A stretch of DNA of 64,000 nt from Apostichopus japonicus (Eukaryota; Echinodermata; Holothuroidea; Aspidochirotida; Stichopodidae), in assembly GCF_037975245.1 (NCBI RefSeq), contig NC_092566.1, forward strand, positions 11,297,501-11,361,500. The letters run 5' to 3'. This document shows positions 51,400-64,000 of the stretch, piece after piece; within the stretch, counting starts at the first letter, position 1, and each line of letters begins with the position of its first letter. The position numbers were made by a program, and so were the translations under genes. Below the pieces are notes generated by a model. That model did no database searches, was not told the DNA's origin, and worked only from the letters and a program-made list of their open reading frames with translations.

Positions 51400-53264
51400 C
51401 CGTCTAAAAACAAAAGCTATTCACGATACCTAAATCTCGGTTATTTCATTTTTTTTTTAATTAAGTCAATAACTGAACAAGTAAAGCTCACACTTACTTA
51501 TTGTTGAAGCAACATCATGCTAATGCTTTCCCTGTCTTAATGACAAAATATTTTGTCATAAATCTTTGACCTTCACACAAGGAATATCGCTAAAACAAGG
51601 AGCGCGGGGGGGGGGGGGGTTGGGAGAGAGGAGATTGTCACTCACCGCACGAGTGAACATCGAAGTCTGTAATTGAAATGTTAGGTACCATGGGCGTGAT
51701 TTCCCCCATCTCAATCAACATTCCGCATGTGCTATCTTGTTGGGTTTTATGGTCGTAAATGACAAACCACCAAGTTTCTTTTACAGGTCGTAAATTTTTA
51801 GATTTATCGCAGATCACAACTGAAGGGAAAGTTTTGCAATTTGCGATAACACCCAATAATATATCAAATCAAAAGTATTTTTCCCCCTTTTTTATTATTT
51901 CTTCTTCATATTTTTCTCCCCCTCTTTTTTTTTCTTTTTACCAGACAATCGTAAAAGTAGAATATTGTATCTTCGCCTGTATAACATCATCTCTCAGTAA
52001 TTCTTCTTCAGTTTTTGACAATGTTTTAGTTATTATTATTTTTTTGTTGATCTCATACATCTTTTTTATTGTTGTTATTGTTGTTGTTGTTAAATTGCCG
52101 AAATTATTGACGATATCGCTGTCAGTATACCATGCGTTCCTGATTACTTTGGTGTCCGTTTGAAAGCCATGAAGCGATGAATGAGTAGGACGGAGGTGGT
52201 ACAACCAGTGACAGTTAGAGGAAGGTAAGGGGTGGATTGGGAGCGGAGAAAATCATCCATACAGAAAGGTTTCATTTGGTGCCCCAAATATAACACAGTC
52301 GATTATCTTAGGCAAGGTTTTCAAACGTGGGTGTGCGTGTATGGGTGCGTGTGTGTGATGATTTTCGACTCTACGAATTATACGAATTATAGATGTATGA
52401 GTTAAAGCAGTTCAAACAAATTGTCACAGAGGGTGGTTTTCCTTCCGCCTCCTCCACGTAACCTCCCCTTCAGTTGGTAAGAAAAAAACATATTTTCTTT
52501 CAAAATGGGCTGATATTTAATGGCCGTCACCAAGAAATATATATATATTATCACCTTAATTGCATGGTGAACATTTGGTCGTTGGCAAGAGAATCCCTAA
52601 TTTCTGTATTTTGCCTATTTTGTTTTAAAACATGTCCCAAAGGCTACATGAAGTATATAATGTAACGCTATACAAGCAATGTGCACGTGTATATAATCGT
52701 TACTTTGGCACCAAGTTTCGTCATGAAAATATACTATACCATCTTCTCACGACTACGTATGTATAGGCCTAGCCGTCATATGCAACCGTCGAAAGAGGGA
52801 TGGAACGCCAAATGGGCAAATATTAATGTGTTTTTACGGGCGTATGACAGGAAGCGATATATCAAACATATATACAAGTCTAAAATGAAACTCTCTCTAC
52901 TGTTATCGCAGCCGGATTAAGAGTTATGATTCTCCACTAACGAAGTCGGTTATGCGACCATAAATACTCTCTGTGCCAACCATGGCTTAGTCATGTTTCT
53001 GTATGTTACCTTCTCTTTTCTTTTCTTTTCTTTCTTTTTCATTTTTTTCTTTCTGATGAGGTGACTTAACTCTTATGCGATCTTCCACTGATTTGATTTA
53101 AGATATAAATATTTACATGCAGGGATAAATAAATATATGCTTCCTTTCAACATCAAGTCTATGTGCTTGATATAAAACAGAAGCGAAGGCTCGTTAAGTT
53201 GTAATGATCTTCGGTACACTCGAGTCAGCCGGCAGGCGGTAACAAAGTGATATACCACGTACAA

Positions 53265-53267
<3 letters not shown>
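51400..53267. other. no gene recognised
   Basis: A G run at 51606-51619, T-rich stretches around 51890-51940, and a TTG/TTA trinucleotide-like patch at 52030-52092. The frame at 51759-52163 runs through these patches and is not credible as a protein. Confidence 0.45.

Positions 53268-53329
<62 letters not shown>
53268..53329. repeat. (AT)n microsatellite, 62 bp
   Basis: Perfect alternating TA. Confidence 0.93.
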
Positions 53330-53332
<3 letters not shown>

Positions 53333-56300
53333 GGAATAATGATTTTTATGAGCCTACAAGTTAGGCATAATGGCACGTACAGACTTTAATTCATGTTCAA
53401 TCTGTATATTATGAGGATCAGACGTTAGTGTAAACAATTAACCGATGACCTATACTTCCATATTCCAATTAATCGTCGTTTCGAGTCATACGCAGCCACG
53501 CATGTAAGAGAAAAAACACTGGACAAATTAACATAAAGAACATATATAGGCTATGCCAGTGGAACATGTTTAAAGGTCGTGCATGGAAAATTCGTTTAAA
53601 TCTAGAAAAACGATATTTAGCTACTACCACGTTCAGTCGATGCATCGTGATTTAAACAATTATGATGTAAGATCGTGTCAAATATGAGTTGTCTCAAATG
53701 GTGATAATCAATGCATTTAGGTTACTGCTAGTCTGTTACCAACCGGAATTCTTGACAATAGAATCGTTTTTTTATAAGAATGTGCAAATCCTCCGAGTAG
53801 ATTAAATATATATAGACAATTGTTAAATATTCTGTTGTTTGTCTGAAAAAAATCAATTGAGTTTTCGTATCGATAATCGCGGTTGACTATCGATATTTGA
53901 TTCTTGATTCGGATAGTAGATTACTTGAGTAAATTATTGAATATTTTAAACTATAGTATAGCTCATATCGTTAACTTCATAATATCGAGTCCATGACAAC
54001 GATTTGAACCAATGTATAATCTAGAAATTGCAGCTCGCTCTGTGCAGCAACATTTGAATCCAGTGTAATTCAGTTTCAAGTTTTTATTTGTTTGTCGGCC
54101 TTTTCTTCTTTTCTTTGTCTTCATTTTCTTAGTAATACTACACCAATCGTTATGGTCACCTTTTCGTGGAACTGCTCTCAGATGTATTATCCGCTGATAT
54201 GAAAGTGCAAACCAACAATTTGTGGTAATTTGTGGTGACAACAAAAGTCACCAATGTATACACAAACACGCGCACTTACACACCTTAATACAACAGATAT
54301 AAAAAAAAAACATTTTGAGTGGGCATTTGTCGGAATTTACCAACATATCTTCCACGGCGAGTGGTTTTACTGGTATAAGAAACTATAACAGTCTGACAAT
54401 GCCAAGTGGCCACAGGAAATGTCATTCTCTTGCACCGCGGAGCCCGAAGTGAAGCTCTTTTGATTAACCGACATGTTCCCCTTGTTGGACACTCTCTACC
54501 TTGATTTATCATCATGTTATGGCCCGCTTGTCGCGAGTTCGACATCAACCCTCATCACTGCTTTGATATATGTGTCTTGGTTCTTTCGAAGATGGCGAAT
54601 TGTTTCTCCCATGAAACGTTGATAAATGATCAGATAAATCATGTTCTCGGAGAAAATGCAGAGAAGCGAAGCGACATGTTCCTTGGATTAGGACAAAGGG
54701 CACGACTAGGCTATACTTGAAACACTCAAAGAGGTTCTCCTCTTTCTTTCTTACTTTCTCTCTGTCTCAACTCGGCTGGTCGGTTCTTTTACAAACAATT
54801 AATGTCTGGCATGGAAGCATATACCGTTGTTTACATAATGTATATGGTTATATCACTCACACTCATGTATACCTTTCAACGATCCCGCTTCGTATTATGT
54901 GCTTGTTGTGTATAGAGGGCATATCGACTTTATATATGACTTCAGTTCCATACAGTATGAAACATTCACTTTCGTCGTCGGCTTTTAAATATAATCATTC
55001 TTAATTAACTTATATGCATGAGTGTAACGATTATATTGTAACGTGATAATTGATGATACATTAAATTTGAACATATTACATTAAATATTATGCATATATG
55101 TGTTTCCATGTTCTATTATGCATATTTGTTTCCATGTTCCGTCATGCGCATTACGTTAATTTCGGGCTTTCCTGTAACCTATGTCATATGAACATTAAAA
55201 CGTGAGAATCCGTAAGTTGTGAATCAAGAAGGCTCTAATAAGATGATCCATTGAGGTGGTCATGACGAGTCATGGGACCATAACTGCATACGGCTGTCTG
55301 ATATACGCTGTCTCGAACCAACCAATCGGTGCAGCGTTTCCAATCATGTGATACATTTGTCAACGCGTCGTCATAAATACAACAACAACGTGTTTTTCGA
55401 CATCCATCAACGTGATACAGGGGACAATGTTACCAAGTTAGAAGCATACCGGTATATGAGTTTTCATATGCTTATATAAATTTCTTTTATGTGGAACATT
55501 TGATTCTCTGGACTGACCATTTGTCAAACACCGATACCATAGCTAAAAGAAGAGAAATGAGAGAATAATTTATGCTTTCCTTTTCATTTAAATAATATCG
55601 GTCAATATTAATAATGTTTTCCGGTCAGAATCATACTTTATTGACATTATTATGGTATTATTATATCAAATATCCACAGTATATCAAATAATTCAACAGT
55701 CTTTTCATTACATTCCGTGAGGCCGATATAGACTAATCTTTTCAAGGTAGGCTTACATTTCAAAATGTATTTTACTCAAAGAAATCAGGTACATTACAAT
55801 TGGACAAAGCACGCCCTCTTATATGTTTTCTTTATATATATTCGTTACGAAATGGGTTTTCTAGCTTAACGTTGATTCTAGACTGATTGCGTCGTGAAAA
55901 CATTATTCATGTCAGCATTGAACCACGCGCGCACGCGCAAGAAAAAGTATAGAATTTCCAAATATTGAAAAACAAGCCATTACTTGTTCATGGACAAGAT
56001 ACGTACAGATGAAGATGTATTTGTCTCTGCCATTAAAGAGGAACACATTCTTAGCGCCCTGAAGAGATTTGCAGCCAATTCCTACACATAGCGTCATCGA
56101 AGTATTAATAGATGAAATTGTCACAGATTGTGCCGTAAGACAACTTGAAGCAAACAGGTGTGACGTCATACGTAGTTGCAGACTGACAGGAAAATGTTTT
56201 GCGGACCTTGGATTGGATAGGGGGCTAGCTTTACAAAAGCTGTGAAGTTACACAACATATACGATGTACTATGACAGTAGCGATTTCATACTGAGATGCA

Positions 56301-57627
56301 TGTCCATTTTGGAGAAAAACATTAACAATTTCGTTAGTGTGTTTCTATGACATCACACCTGTTTGCCTCAATGACGCTCCTGCTACAAAACGTATCAATT
56401 TCAAATGCTGCTATCTCGTAAATGTTATATAGGAATTGCATACAAATTCCACCGCGATGCTGAGAAAGAGTTCCTCCTTCAGTTAAATGAAAGTTTTTCG
56501 TCTGGACTTTCTTTTTAAGTGAAATAAGCCTGTTTGCTATGATAAATTGAATTTGTTTTTCAACCTTTGTATCGAAGATTAATCGAAGTAAAACAAAACT
56601 GCTTCATTATGTGTGATTTTGTTTGTAGACAATTCCTTGCATCTTAAGAACGATATATGTTTTGAAGAATTTAATGAGAAAGCATGTCCAGAAACGTAAT
56701 GGACTCATCAATCAAAACGGCTGGAACGTAGACTAACATGTCTAGTCTCTGGTGCCATCGTCTACGACTGAAGCAAAAACATTTCACCAAAAGTTTATTT
56801 ATAAAGGCTGATAATGAGTAATAGGATCCCCGAGTTGAAAGCTCTATTTTATAGTCAATCAACATCATGAGAACATTACTACATATTGACCTATATACTT
56901 GTATGTGTACTTCAACAATATTGGCACGAGGGGCGGTACCTTCTCAAAGCTTTCAAAGCGAATAAATTTAAGGCGTTATAGGAGGCGAATATATAAAGTG
57001 AAGATGGTGCACATTATGAACGACCATTTTGAATTCATTAAAGGCTATATAGGCCAAATGATAGAAATGCGGATGATGATTAACTGGTCCGAAGAGGTAA
57101 CAAAAATATGATCGGGTTTGATTAGATATGTCACGGATTAAAGGCGCGCGTGTGTTTAGGAGGTGGAGGAGGTGGAGGGAGTTGGCTGCCACTTTTAAAA
57201 TGTCATAGTATAACAAGCCATATTCGTTCTGCCTCGTTTTTTCTATTCATACAACAATAATAATTTCACGCAGGGTATATGAAAACAAATTTCAGAATTT
57301 TGAAATCAGCATTTACAAATTCAATCTTTATCATAAAAAAATGAAAACATGTAATGAATGAAGAAAACGAAGCTCCAAGCTCATTTGGCACAATGATGTA
57401 ATATTTAGATTCGCTCAAGTCTTGTGTATGAAGGAAAATATGACAAAGATGGAATATGCATGGTTTTCACTGCCCCGCTCGATGCACGTAGATCAATAAT
57501 GTCGGTTTGGTTTGCTTGTAGTCCGTTGTTTCTTGTGCCCAGTTTCTTTGTTTACCGGCGTAACGGAATCCCCCTAGATATTATGTCCGCGCCGAAGGTT
57601 CAAATCTAGTGTAAAGCCTCTGCAGGT

Positions 57628-57628
<1 letters not shown>
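53330..57628. other. 4.3 kb without a recognisable gene
   Basis: Anonymous AT-rich sequence. A two-copy tandem (ttatgcatatntgtttccatgttc) lies at about 55087-55140, a gcgcgcacgcgc run at 55926-55938 and a ggtggaggaggtggaggga run at 57161-57180. Confidence 0.45.
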
Positions 57629-57661
<33 letters not shown>

Positions 57662-57668
57662 CAACAAC

Positions 57669-57709
<41 letters not shown>

Positions 57710-57745
57710 GAATGATAAAAAGAATAATAAAAAGAATAATAATAA
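57629..57745. repeat. (AAT)n/(AAC)n trinucleotide microsatellite
   Basis: AAT repeats with an ACA block (57657-57668) and a decayed right part (aaaagaatgat). It encodes a poly-Asn frame on plus and a poly-Tyr/Leu frame on minus, both artefacts. Confidence 0.93.
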
Positions 57746-58168
57746 CAATAATAATAGCATACACCATATAAATACCCTATGGCCATTCACACTAAATTAC
57801 CAAACAATTTTGGTCTGTAGTAATTTGCACTTCGTTCCAAAACCATGTAGGTTTTCAGCAACGGCGGCCAAAAAGTTGTCTGTCACTTGTAAACAAACCT
57901 CTTTATCATCCCAAAGACGTTTCATATACTTTGCTCTGTGAAGGTTAATTTAAGGCGATACAAACCTTACCATCACCTTACTTTATGTGACAGAGCAGAG
58001 AGGACTTTGTGGAAGAACAACTCCACCAAACAGCTAAGAATAAATCTTGCTCCGTTTCGAAGATCCTACAGTTGTTAAACAGTCCTGTCTGGGAGCTGTC
58101 ATCTTGTAAATCTGTGACGTCATGGTGCCACAAGGATCTGAACATGTGACGTTCTCCGGGTTTTTTAG

Positions 58169-58238
58169 TTTCGATGATAATCGTAACCTTTGTAGTCATG
58201 CAGGCGGATGGGGTGTGTGTGTGTGTGTGTGTGTGTGC
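58169..58238 (+). repeat. dispersed repeat with GT-rich core, copy 2
   Basis: tttcgatgataatcgtaacctttg, a short spacer and a perfect GT run (58215-58236), matching the start of copy 1 at 20151. Flanks differ. Confidence 0.6.
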
Positions 58239-59130
58239 ATATTTTCCTCGAGGAGACCATTTGGTGGACGAATTAATATCGAGAATGTAATCCTTTGGTC
58301 TGAATACAATACGTACATGACTTAACCAGAGGGTATTTGTTATTGAAACACGGCACTCACACTGCAGTATATATACGTCTGACAGTCCACTACGATCACC
58401 GATCACCAATAATAAGCAACTTGACAAAGAATTGTCTTTTAAAATCTGAATGAACACGTCGGCAGTCATTAAAGAAAGGTTCAGCGGTCGGTTGTCTACA
58501 TTAATTTATTTCAATCATCGTTTACAACCTTTTTTTTAAATCAATTTCTATATTTGACCGCTAAAATCTCGTTAAAACGTTACCACTATAGACTTGCGCG
58601 CACGATTCCCTTCGCGTCGAAACTGTCGTCTTATACATTTTTATAAAGACGTTATCTTGTCATATTTATTAACTTCCTGATAACATTTTTGTGCGACTTA
58701 ACGGTGACACGGCGAACGACATCAGGTAAACATAATAAACACACCGTATTATGATACTCTTGTAACGTGACATTTCGTGTAAGCAACCATCTATATCTCA
58801 AACGACAACGGTAAATAATTCATAACAATGTTTGCCAGTGCTGTATATAAAGAGAAACTTTGTGACTTTATGACAAAACGGAGCTGGTATGATTTACAAT
58901 TTGTATGGTCGTTTCGTGTAGTTTGTGGTCTGTATATGTATACGAGGAAGATATATATTATAGCGCCGGCAAAAACGTCACGTCAGCGCCGAGGTTGGAT
59001 CTTGTCAATCTTGTCATCGTTTCATTTTTTTTTAATCATACATTTCTGCAACATAATCGAACTTGACAAATCAAATGAGAAAGAGACGGAGTCGTGGAAC
59101 AGGTCTGGCCAATTGGTAAACATTTTCACC
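58239..59130. other. no gene recognised
   Basis: Anonymous sequence. An open frame of 171 codons starts at 58828 and ends in the pyrimidine-rich array below; its first 90 residues show no domain I recognise. Confidence 0.4.
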
Positions 59131-59271
59131 CTTTCTCCTCCCTTACCTCCCTTGTCCCTTTTCCTTCCCTTCCTTGTCCCCTTTCCTTCCCTCCCTTGTC
59201 CCCTTTCCTTCCCAGCGCAGTCCCTTGTTCCCTTCCCTTCGCTTCCCCTTCCATCTTTCTCCCTCTCATCC
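59131..59271. repeat. pyrimidine-rich imperfect minisatellite
   Basis: Repeats of roughly cccttgtcccctttccttccct. Almost no purines on the plus strand for about 130 bp, giving Pro/Leu/Phe/Ser-rich artefact frames. Confidence 0.8.
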
Positions 59272-59639
59272 CTGACACGCCATCTAATCCTCTTCGTCTT
59301 TTGTGTGTGTGTGATTCTTTTTCGTTTTAAGTCGACAAAGTGAAATTGGAATGTTCTCTTGAAAATATTCTGTAAAGGACCCCACGTTTTAACTTAAACG
59401 TAAAAGTGACGTCACAACCTCAACTTATACGTTGTGGTCTGCATTGTGATTATTATTATTATTTTATCGTGCGATATGAACGATGACCTTTGTAACTGGC
59501 GTCATACATCATTCGGCGATCGGGAAACCATTAATGAAAATCATTAAGTAAACTTACTTGAATGGTACCGATCAGCTGTCGGCTACCAGTATACAAAAAC
59601 TATACACACAAACACAAGGTACATGGCACGGCCATCATG

Positions 59640-59860
59640 TACTGGATGGGGAAGGGGTGCTAAAATATCACGTTGTCCATGGGAGGGGTCTAAGGGGGAG
59701 AGGTGGCCCCTCCCCGTTGAGAAATTTCGTAAAAATGGTAAATGATGTAACATGTTACAAATGTTGACACAATGTTGAAGAACTGTTACTGCTGCACCGC
59801 GCAGTGATCCCCCCTCCCTCCCTCCCGTTTTATTCTGGGGCTGAAACCCTGCCAGAAGTA
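59640..59860. mobile_element. possible degraded hAT-related fragment
   Basis: gggaggggtctaagggggagaggtggcccctcccc at about 59683-59717 matches the internal G-then-C hairpin of the element at 42199-42570 (ggggtctaaggggaggggg...ccccctcccc), followed in both by a short A/T-rich stretch. No termini or target duplication could be identified. Confidence 0.35.
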
Positions 59861-61456
59861 TACGTAGTTGTGCCCTTGCTAGGCAGCGACGCCAAATTGA
59901 CGCCACATATACGGTACATAATTCGGCAAACTGATGGCAAACGATGGACAATTATAACTAGAAACCATCATCTTTATAATATCAGCAGTGTTGTTAACAT
60001 AACTGAAAGCGTTGTGTAGTTACACTGACCTTATACCTGTGTTAGCAGAGAGCTGTTCATAGCTTAGTCAACTATCGATAATCCAACCTTTTAGTCACAT
60101 TTCATTGATATAGATCAGCCGTTCGTTGTACTAGTGGGTATGTAGACAATGTTCTGTCGTTAATCAAGTTTGAATGTCAGCAGAATACAGATAACTGCAG
60201 CTTTAATATATGGGATAAACAAACGATAATATTTCGAGACAAACTGGTAGTTGGGATAAATAAATACATCAATCAAACCAATCATTTAATCAATCACACT
60301 TGAACAACTTGTTTATCTGAAATTGTTTCCTCTTCACATACTTCTAACTTTCTGAACATGGTATATTTCCATTTCGACAGCCATGTGCTTATGTGTAGAA
60401 CATATATATGTATAGTACATACAATCGGCATGTCATATGTCTATGTTATACATCTATCTAGGACCCGTACAACTAAAATAAACAACGTTCCGTCAAAACC
60501 AACAGCAACAGTAGAAAACAAACAAGCAAAAACAAATTCGAAAACTTAAAACGAAAAAAAAGAACCTCAAAACCCCATACGTTCTTACAATACCAGGCGT
60601 CAAGTCGGCTCAAATTGAAATTGTAGCCAACAAGAAAGAAAATGCTCGCTATTCCGAAAATCATTAAATTTTATCGTAATCTTATTTTCCTCCCCCCCCC
60701 CCACACTTGTTTTCCTTCTTTGTAGGCTTTCTTCTGGAGTGTGAAATTCTTTCATCTCTTGTTGTGTATAAGAGGGTAATGGGAGCACAGTAAAGTTTAC
60801 CGATGTCAAACACTGAACAAAATGATATTTCATGTACCAGCAAGTATAATTGACAAGTATCGAAAACCACCCAACAGATGTCGCTGATGATAAATGTCGC
60901 TTGGCGCTCAAATTTATGAAGACAAAGCAGACAGCCAGGGGAGTTAGTTGCGACTCACTCGAGAGGTAGAACAGACCATAAAGACGGTACCGACTGTCGC
61001 CAGAGCCATAAATCTAAAGCTCCGGTTTATGGCATGCTATTCATTGGACGCGGAAAATGACACAAATGATTAACGGAATTGTTGACAGCCTTCTACTAGT
61101 CCACATTTTCCGTCGTCACTTTTCAAAGTTAAAACATTTATCATAAATAGACTGAAGAAGAAAAAACAGGGACATTGAGCGCTAGAGAGAGAGGGAGAGA
61201 GTGAAAAGGGGAAAAGCCAATTTAAGCAGAGATAATTTGGTAGCCAATAAATGTTGAGATATAATTATGGTCATTATGCGTAACCCCATGTGGTGTGGTA
61301 TCATATGCTGCCGCATATTTTGCAATTTGGGAAAAGATTTTTAGCTGCCATTATTTAGATAGTTTAGTTCTGTTTGAATCGTAAAGAGAGACTAGAAAAT
61401 AATGAGTTTGTCCATGTTTATTCCCTCATCGTAGACGATGAAATGAATCATTCATG
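59861..61456. other. no gene recognised
   Basis: Anonymous sequence with an AAAC-rich patch at about 60500-60565 and a C run at 60693-60701. The minus-strand frame at 60600-60911 has no recognisable domain. Confidence 0.45.
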
Positions 61457-61694
<238 letters not shown>

Positions 61695-61723
<29 letters not shown>

Positions 61724-61770
61724 TATATATATTTTATATAATATATATATTTTATATAATATATATATTA
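61695..61770. repeat. AT-rich microsatellite with tandem tttatataatatatata units
   Basis: TA dinucleotides passing into at least two copies of a 20-bp unit containing attttatataatatatat. Confidence 0.85.
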
Positions 61771-63206
61771 TGTTATATTTATTTATTACGGTTTCTTCGT
61801 ATTGAGCGTTGTTTTGAAGTATTTTGACAAAATTTTGTCACTCAGGTCATGTACAAGAGCTGAGGGCAAAGAGAGGCAAAAGAGAACAATGATTGATAAC
61901 ATTTTACCCACTACAAAACACAAATTAAATGCAGCCTAACGTTTGTCGATAGAAAGGCTTTCAACAATGTCGGGCATGGACACCAGTTTTCCACACCTCT
62001 GTCTACACCCTTTCCTCAAATCCCAACTACCTCCACCCCTCCCCTATTTAAGTTGTTCTAAATAAAGCGAAAGTGCCGGTACATTCCCATTTAATCAAAT
62101 AAACAATAAAGCTTACAAATGTACTGCAGGTATTCATGTTCTTACCCGTCTTCTGTGTAGGATTATAGTTCTTTAAACTATTGCCGACATGAAGTCCCCT
62201 CCCTCCCCCACGTGAAGTCCCCCCCGACATCAGGGAAGTATACCCTTACCGTGAAACCGTGACCATGCATGGCAATGTTACGACTTAAGTGTTGTATCGT
62301 AATCATCAAATGAATTTAAACTTGAAATGATCATACACAAATTCTCATAATTATATTGCTCGATATTCTAATAATTCATTCGATCGAATGATTTGTGTGT
62401 AAATTATATTGGCATAATATGGAATGAAGGTCTCTCTGCCCGGGTAGGATTATAATCTCAAAAAGGACTGCCGTTTAAGCAAAAAAAAAACCATCACCAA
62501 ATTGCGTTGGCGTAAATCAAGCAAAATCTTCATTCTTCTGATCTAGTTTAAATCTGTTAATACGTGCCAACTTTTCGATTGAAAATGAATCAATTGAATA
62601 GAAATAATACTATCAAGTATAATATAAAGAGATTAGCAATCAATGAAATTGATAAATGCGTACACGATGTATAACCTGCCCCTTTGGTCTGCGGAAAAGG
62701 GATTGAAAACAAGCGCTACGTCACGTTCCTGACTTATTTTGATTACAACCTGTTATTGTGTTATCATGGTGATAAATACAACACTAACTAGCATTTTAGC
62801 ACAAACGAACGTAAGAACATATGAATGATTGATTTATGGGCTAATCGACACATTGAGTCTATATGGTTGAGCAACGCCGAGCGTTGCGAAAGCCCATACC
62901 AATTCAGCTAGAACATTTAGCTTACAAGGTCGATGATCTTTGGATAAGACAGCCTGTACGTCATCAATGACGTCAGAAGCTATTGTTAATCATGCAATGT
63001 CTCTCGCAGGCTATAGATTACTCAACTGATAATAGAATTAGAACGTTGTGATGGCATGCATCGCCGGGATGTCAAGTATAGCCATCTACGATAATATAAT
63101 ATGGAACGCGGTATTATACATGGAACGCCAACAGGACGACGTTCTGAAACAACATGTCCGCCTACTATACGTTAGTTATATCTATGATGTACATAGATAT
63201 GAACCA
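61771..63206. other. no gene recognised
   Basis: Anonymous sequence; C-rich patches near 62030-62045 and 62195-62226. No open frame worth calling. Confidence 0.45.
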
Positions 63207-63539
63207 TTACAGTGTATGCAATGATAGATAGCGCAACACTGAGTAACCGAAAAAGTGAGGTTTGGGATAGACGGCGAGGGGCTGGGGGGAGAAGGATAGA
63301 TCATGGTCTCCTTGAAGGGGAGTGAAGGGTAGACCATGGGCTCTCTTGGAGAGGGGAGAAGTTGTAGATTCTCTTTTAATTGGAGGAAGAGAAGGGAGGG
63401 GGTTGAGATTATCTATCGGATTAGGTGTAAGGTGATTATTTCTATTTCCAATGTTTTTCGGTAATGTTGCAACGAATTGAGTTGCTCTATCTAGGCAAAT
63501 CAAAATTACAAATAGGTTCAGCAGGTGCTTCTCAGTCAT
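63207..63539 (-). CDS. possible small secreted protein or peptide precursor exon
   Basis: A 110-codon frame starts MTEKHLLNLFVILICL, whose basic start and hydrophobic core followed by DRATQFVA look like a signal peptide with a cleavage site near residue 24. The rest is Pro/Ser-rich with dibasic sites (IKR at about residue 55, SKR at about 65) and a weakly repeated motif (HGLPFTPLQ, HDLSFSPQP). That layout would suit a neuropeptide-like precursor. Against it, the repetitive part is an A/G-rich DNA repeat on the plus strand (two diverged copies around 63290-63375), there is no clear promoter, and the peptide is not one I recognise. Low confidence. Confidence 0.22.
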   Translation of the reverse strand: MTEKHLLNLFVILICLDRATQFVATLPKNIGNRNNHLTPNPIDNLNPLPSLPPIKRESTTSPLSKRAHGLPFTPLQGDHDLSFSPQPLAVYPKPHFFGYSVLRYLSLHTL

Positions 63540-64000
63540 CTACTTTATAAACAGAAAGTGACATCTAATTATTATTGGCTTAACTATACTTCTACTCCCT
63601 ACACCTGTTTCCGTTGGCATTTATGCAAATGTGTTTTACTTCAGTTTTATTGTTATAATTGATTACGTAACTGTTTGGTGTTTAACACGTATATAAAGTT
63701 TGCACGTGGAAATATACAAGGAGTTGGATTTACGTTACTGCTGTGTTCGGTATACTTATTTATTCCCCTGACTACACGACACAGAAGATAAACTGAAATA
63801 AAGAGGATTAACGTGAAACCGAAATGAAAATATTTTGTATGTCGCTTTCATTGATACTTAATGATAATATTAACTACATTGTCTCACGAAAAGTGTTTGC
63901 ACTGTATTGTCCCTCACCAAGCTAAAATTAGATCCCCAGTAGTTTACTTAGCCTCTTCCAAGCATAAAGTAATGACTATCACTGAAAACATACAAAGTTA
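63540..64000. other. no gene recognised
   Basis: Anonymous AT-rich sequence to the window edge. Confidence 0.5.

Noticed and set aside
57574-57941. Poly-Asn and poly-Tyr/Leu proteins
   Set aside because: Translations of the AAT trinucleotide microsatellite.
58828-59343. 171-codon protein
   Set aside because: Its second half is a translation of the pyrimidine-rich minisatellite and the first half has no recognisable feature.

Overview
This window looks like non-coding, repeat-rich DNA from an animal nuclear genome, probably a marine deuterostome invertebrate such as a sea cucumber or another echinoderm. The reasons are AT-rich sequence full of stops in every frame, long AT microsatellites, tRNA-derived SINE modules, hAT-type miniature elements with CAGNGGCGTAGG-like ends, recurrent taggcctat-type words, and a TGACCTTTGACC-type diverged tandem repeat of a kind I associate with such genomes. 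The taxon is an inference from repeat style. I see no rRNA, CRISPR, operon or bacterial feature. No protein-coding gene could be confirmed: nearly all open reading frames are short, or are translations of microsatellites and minisatellites. Two possible coding exons (42.8-43.05 kb and 63.2-63.5 kb, both minus strand) and one possible helix-turn-helix relic (1.5 kb) are listed at low confidence.

Layout. 1-11 kb: mostly anonymous sequence with a possible LINE 3' end (2.5 kb), an old hAT-like element (4.43-4.84 kb), a 25-31 bp minisatellite (5.05 kb) and AT tracts. 11.19-12.16 kb: a hAT-type element with an 8-bp target duplication that contains its own 83-bp tandem repeats and a second, nested hAT miniature element, also with an 8-bp duplication. 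12.52-18.0 kb: a nearly intact, recent, non-autonomous LTR retrotransposon on the minus strand. It has 1.9 kb LTRs differing at only two positions, a tRNA-Lys-like primer binding site, a polypurine tract and a 4-bp target duplication, but no gag or pol. 24.8-26.25 kb: an inverted pair of tRNA-derived SINE modules followed directly by a 679-bp foldback element with tandem 16-bp repeats in its inverted ends and an 8-bp target duplication. 29.5-30.1 kb: a very long TTTTC pentanucleotide array. 31.5-33.9 kb: three unrelated tandem arrays in succession (87 bp, 22 bp, and a ~21 bp AGATATCT palindrome array). 42.2 and 51.0 kb: two copies, in opposite orientation, of one hAT miniature family, each with a perfect 8-bp duplication; the second sits inside a ~150 bp tandem repeat rich in TGACCT words. 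45.9-64 kb: several long AT tracts, one of them the core of a palindrome at 61.46-61.69 kb.

The window is therefore best read as a record of transposition and tandem amplification rather than a set of cooperating genes. The least familiar items are the foldback element at 25568-26246, the coding-free LTR element with duplicated 83-bp modules in its LTRs, and the palindromic AGATATCT array at 32.9-33.9 kb.
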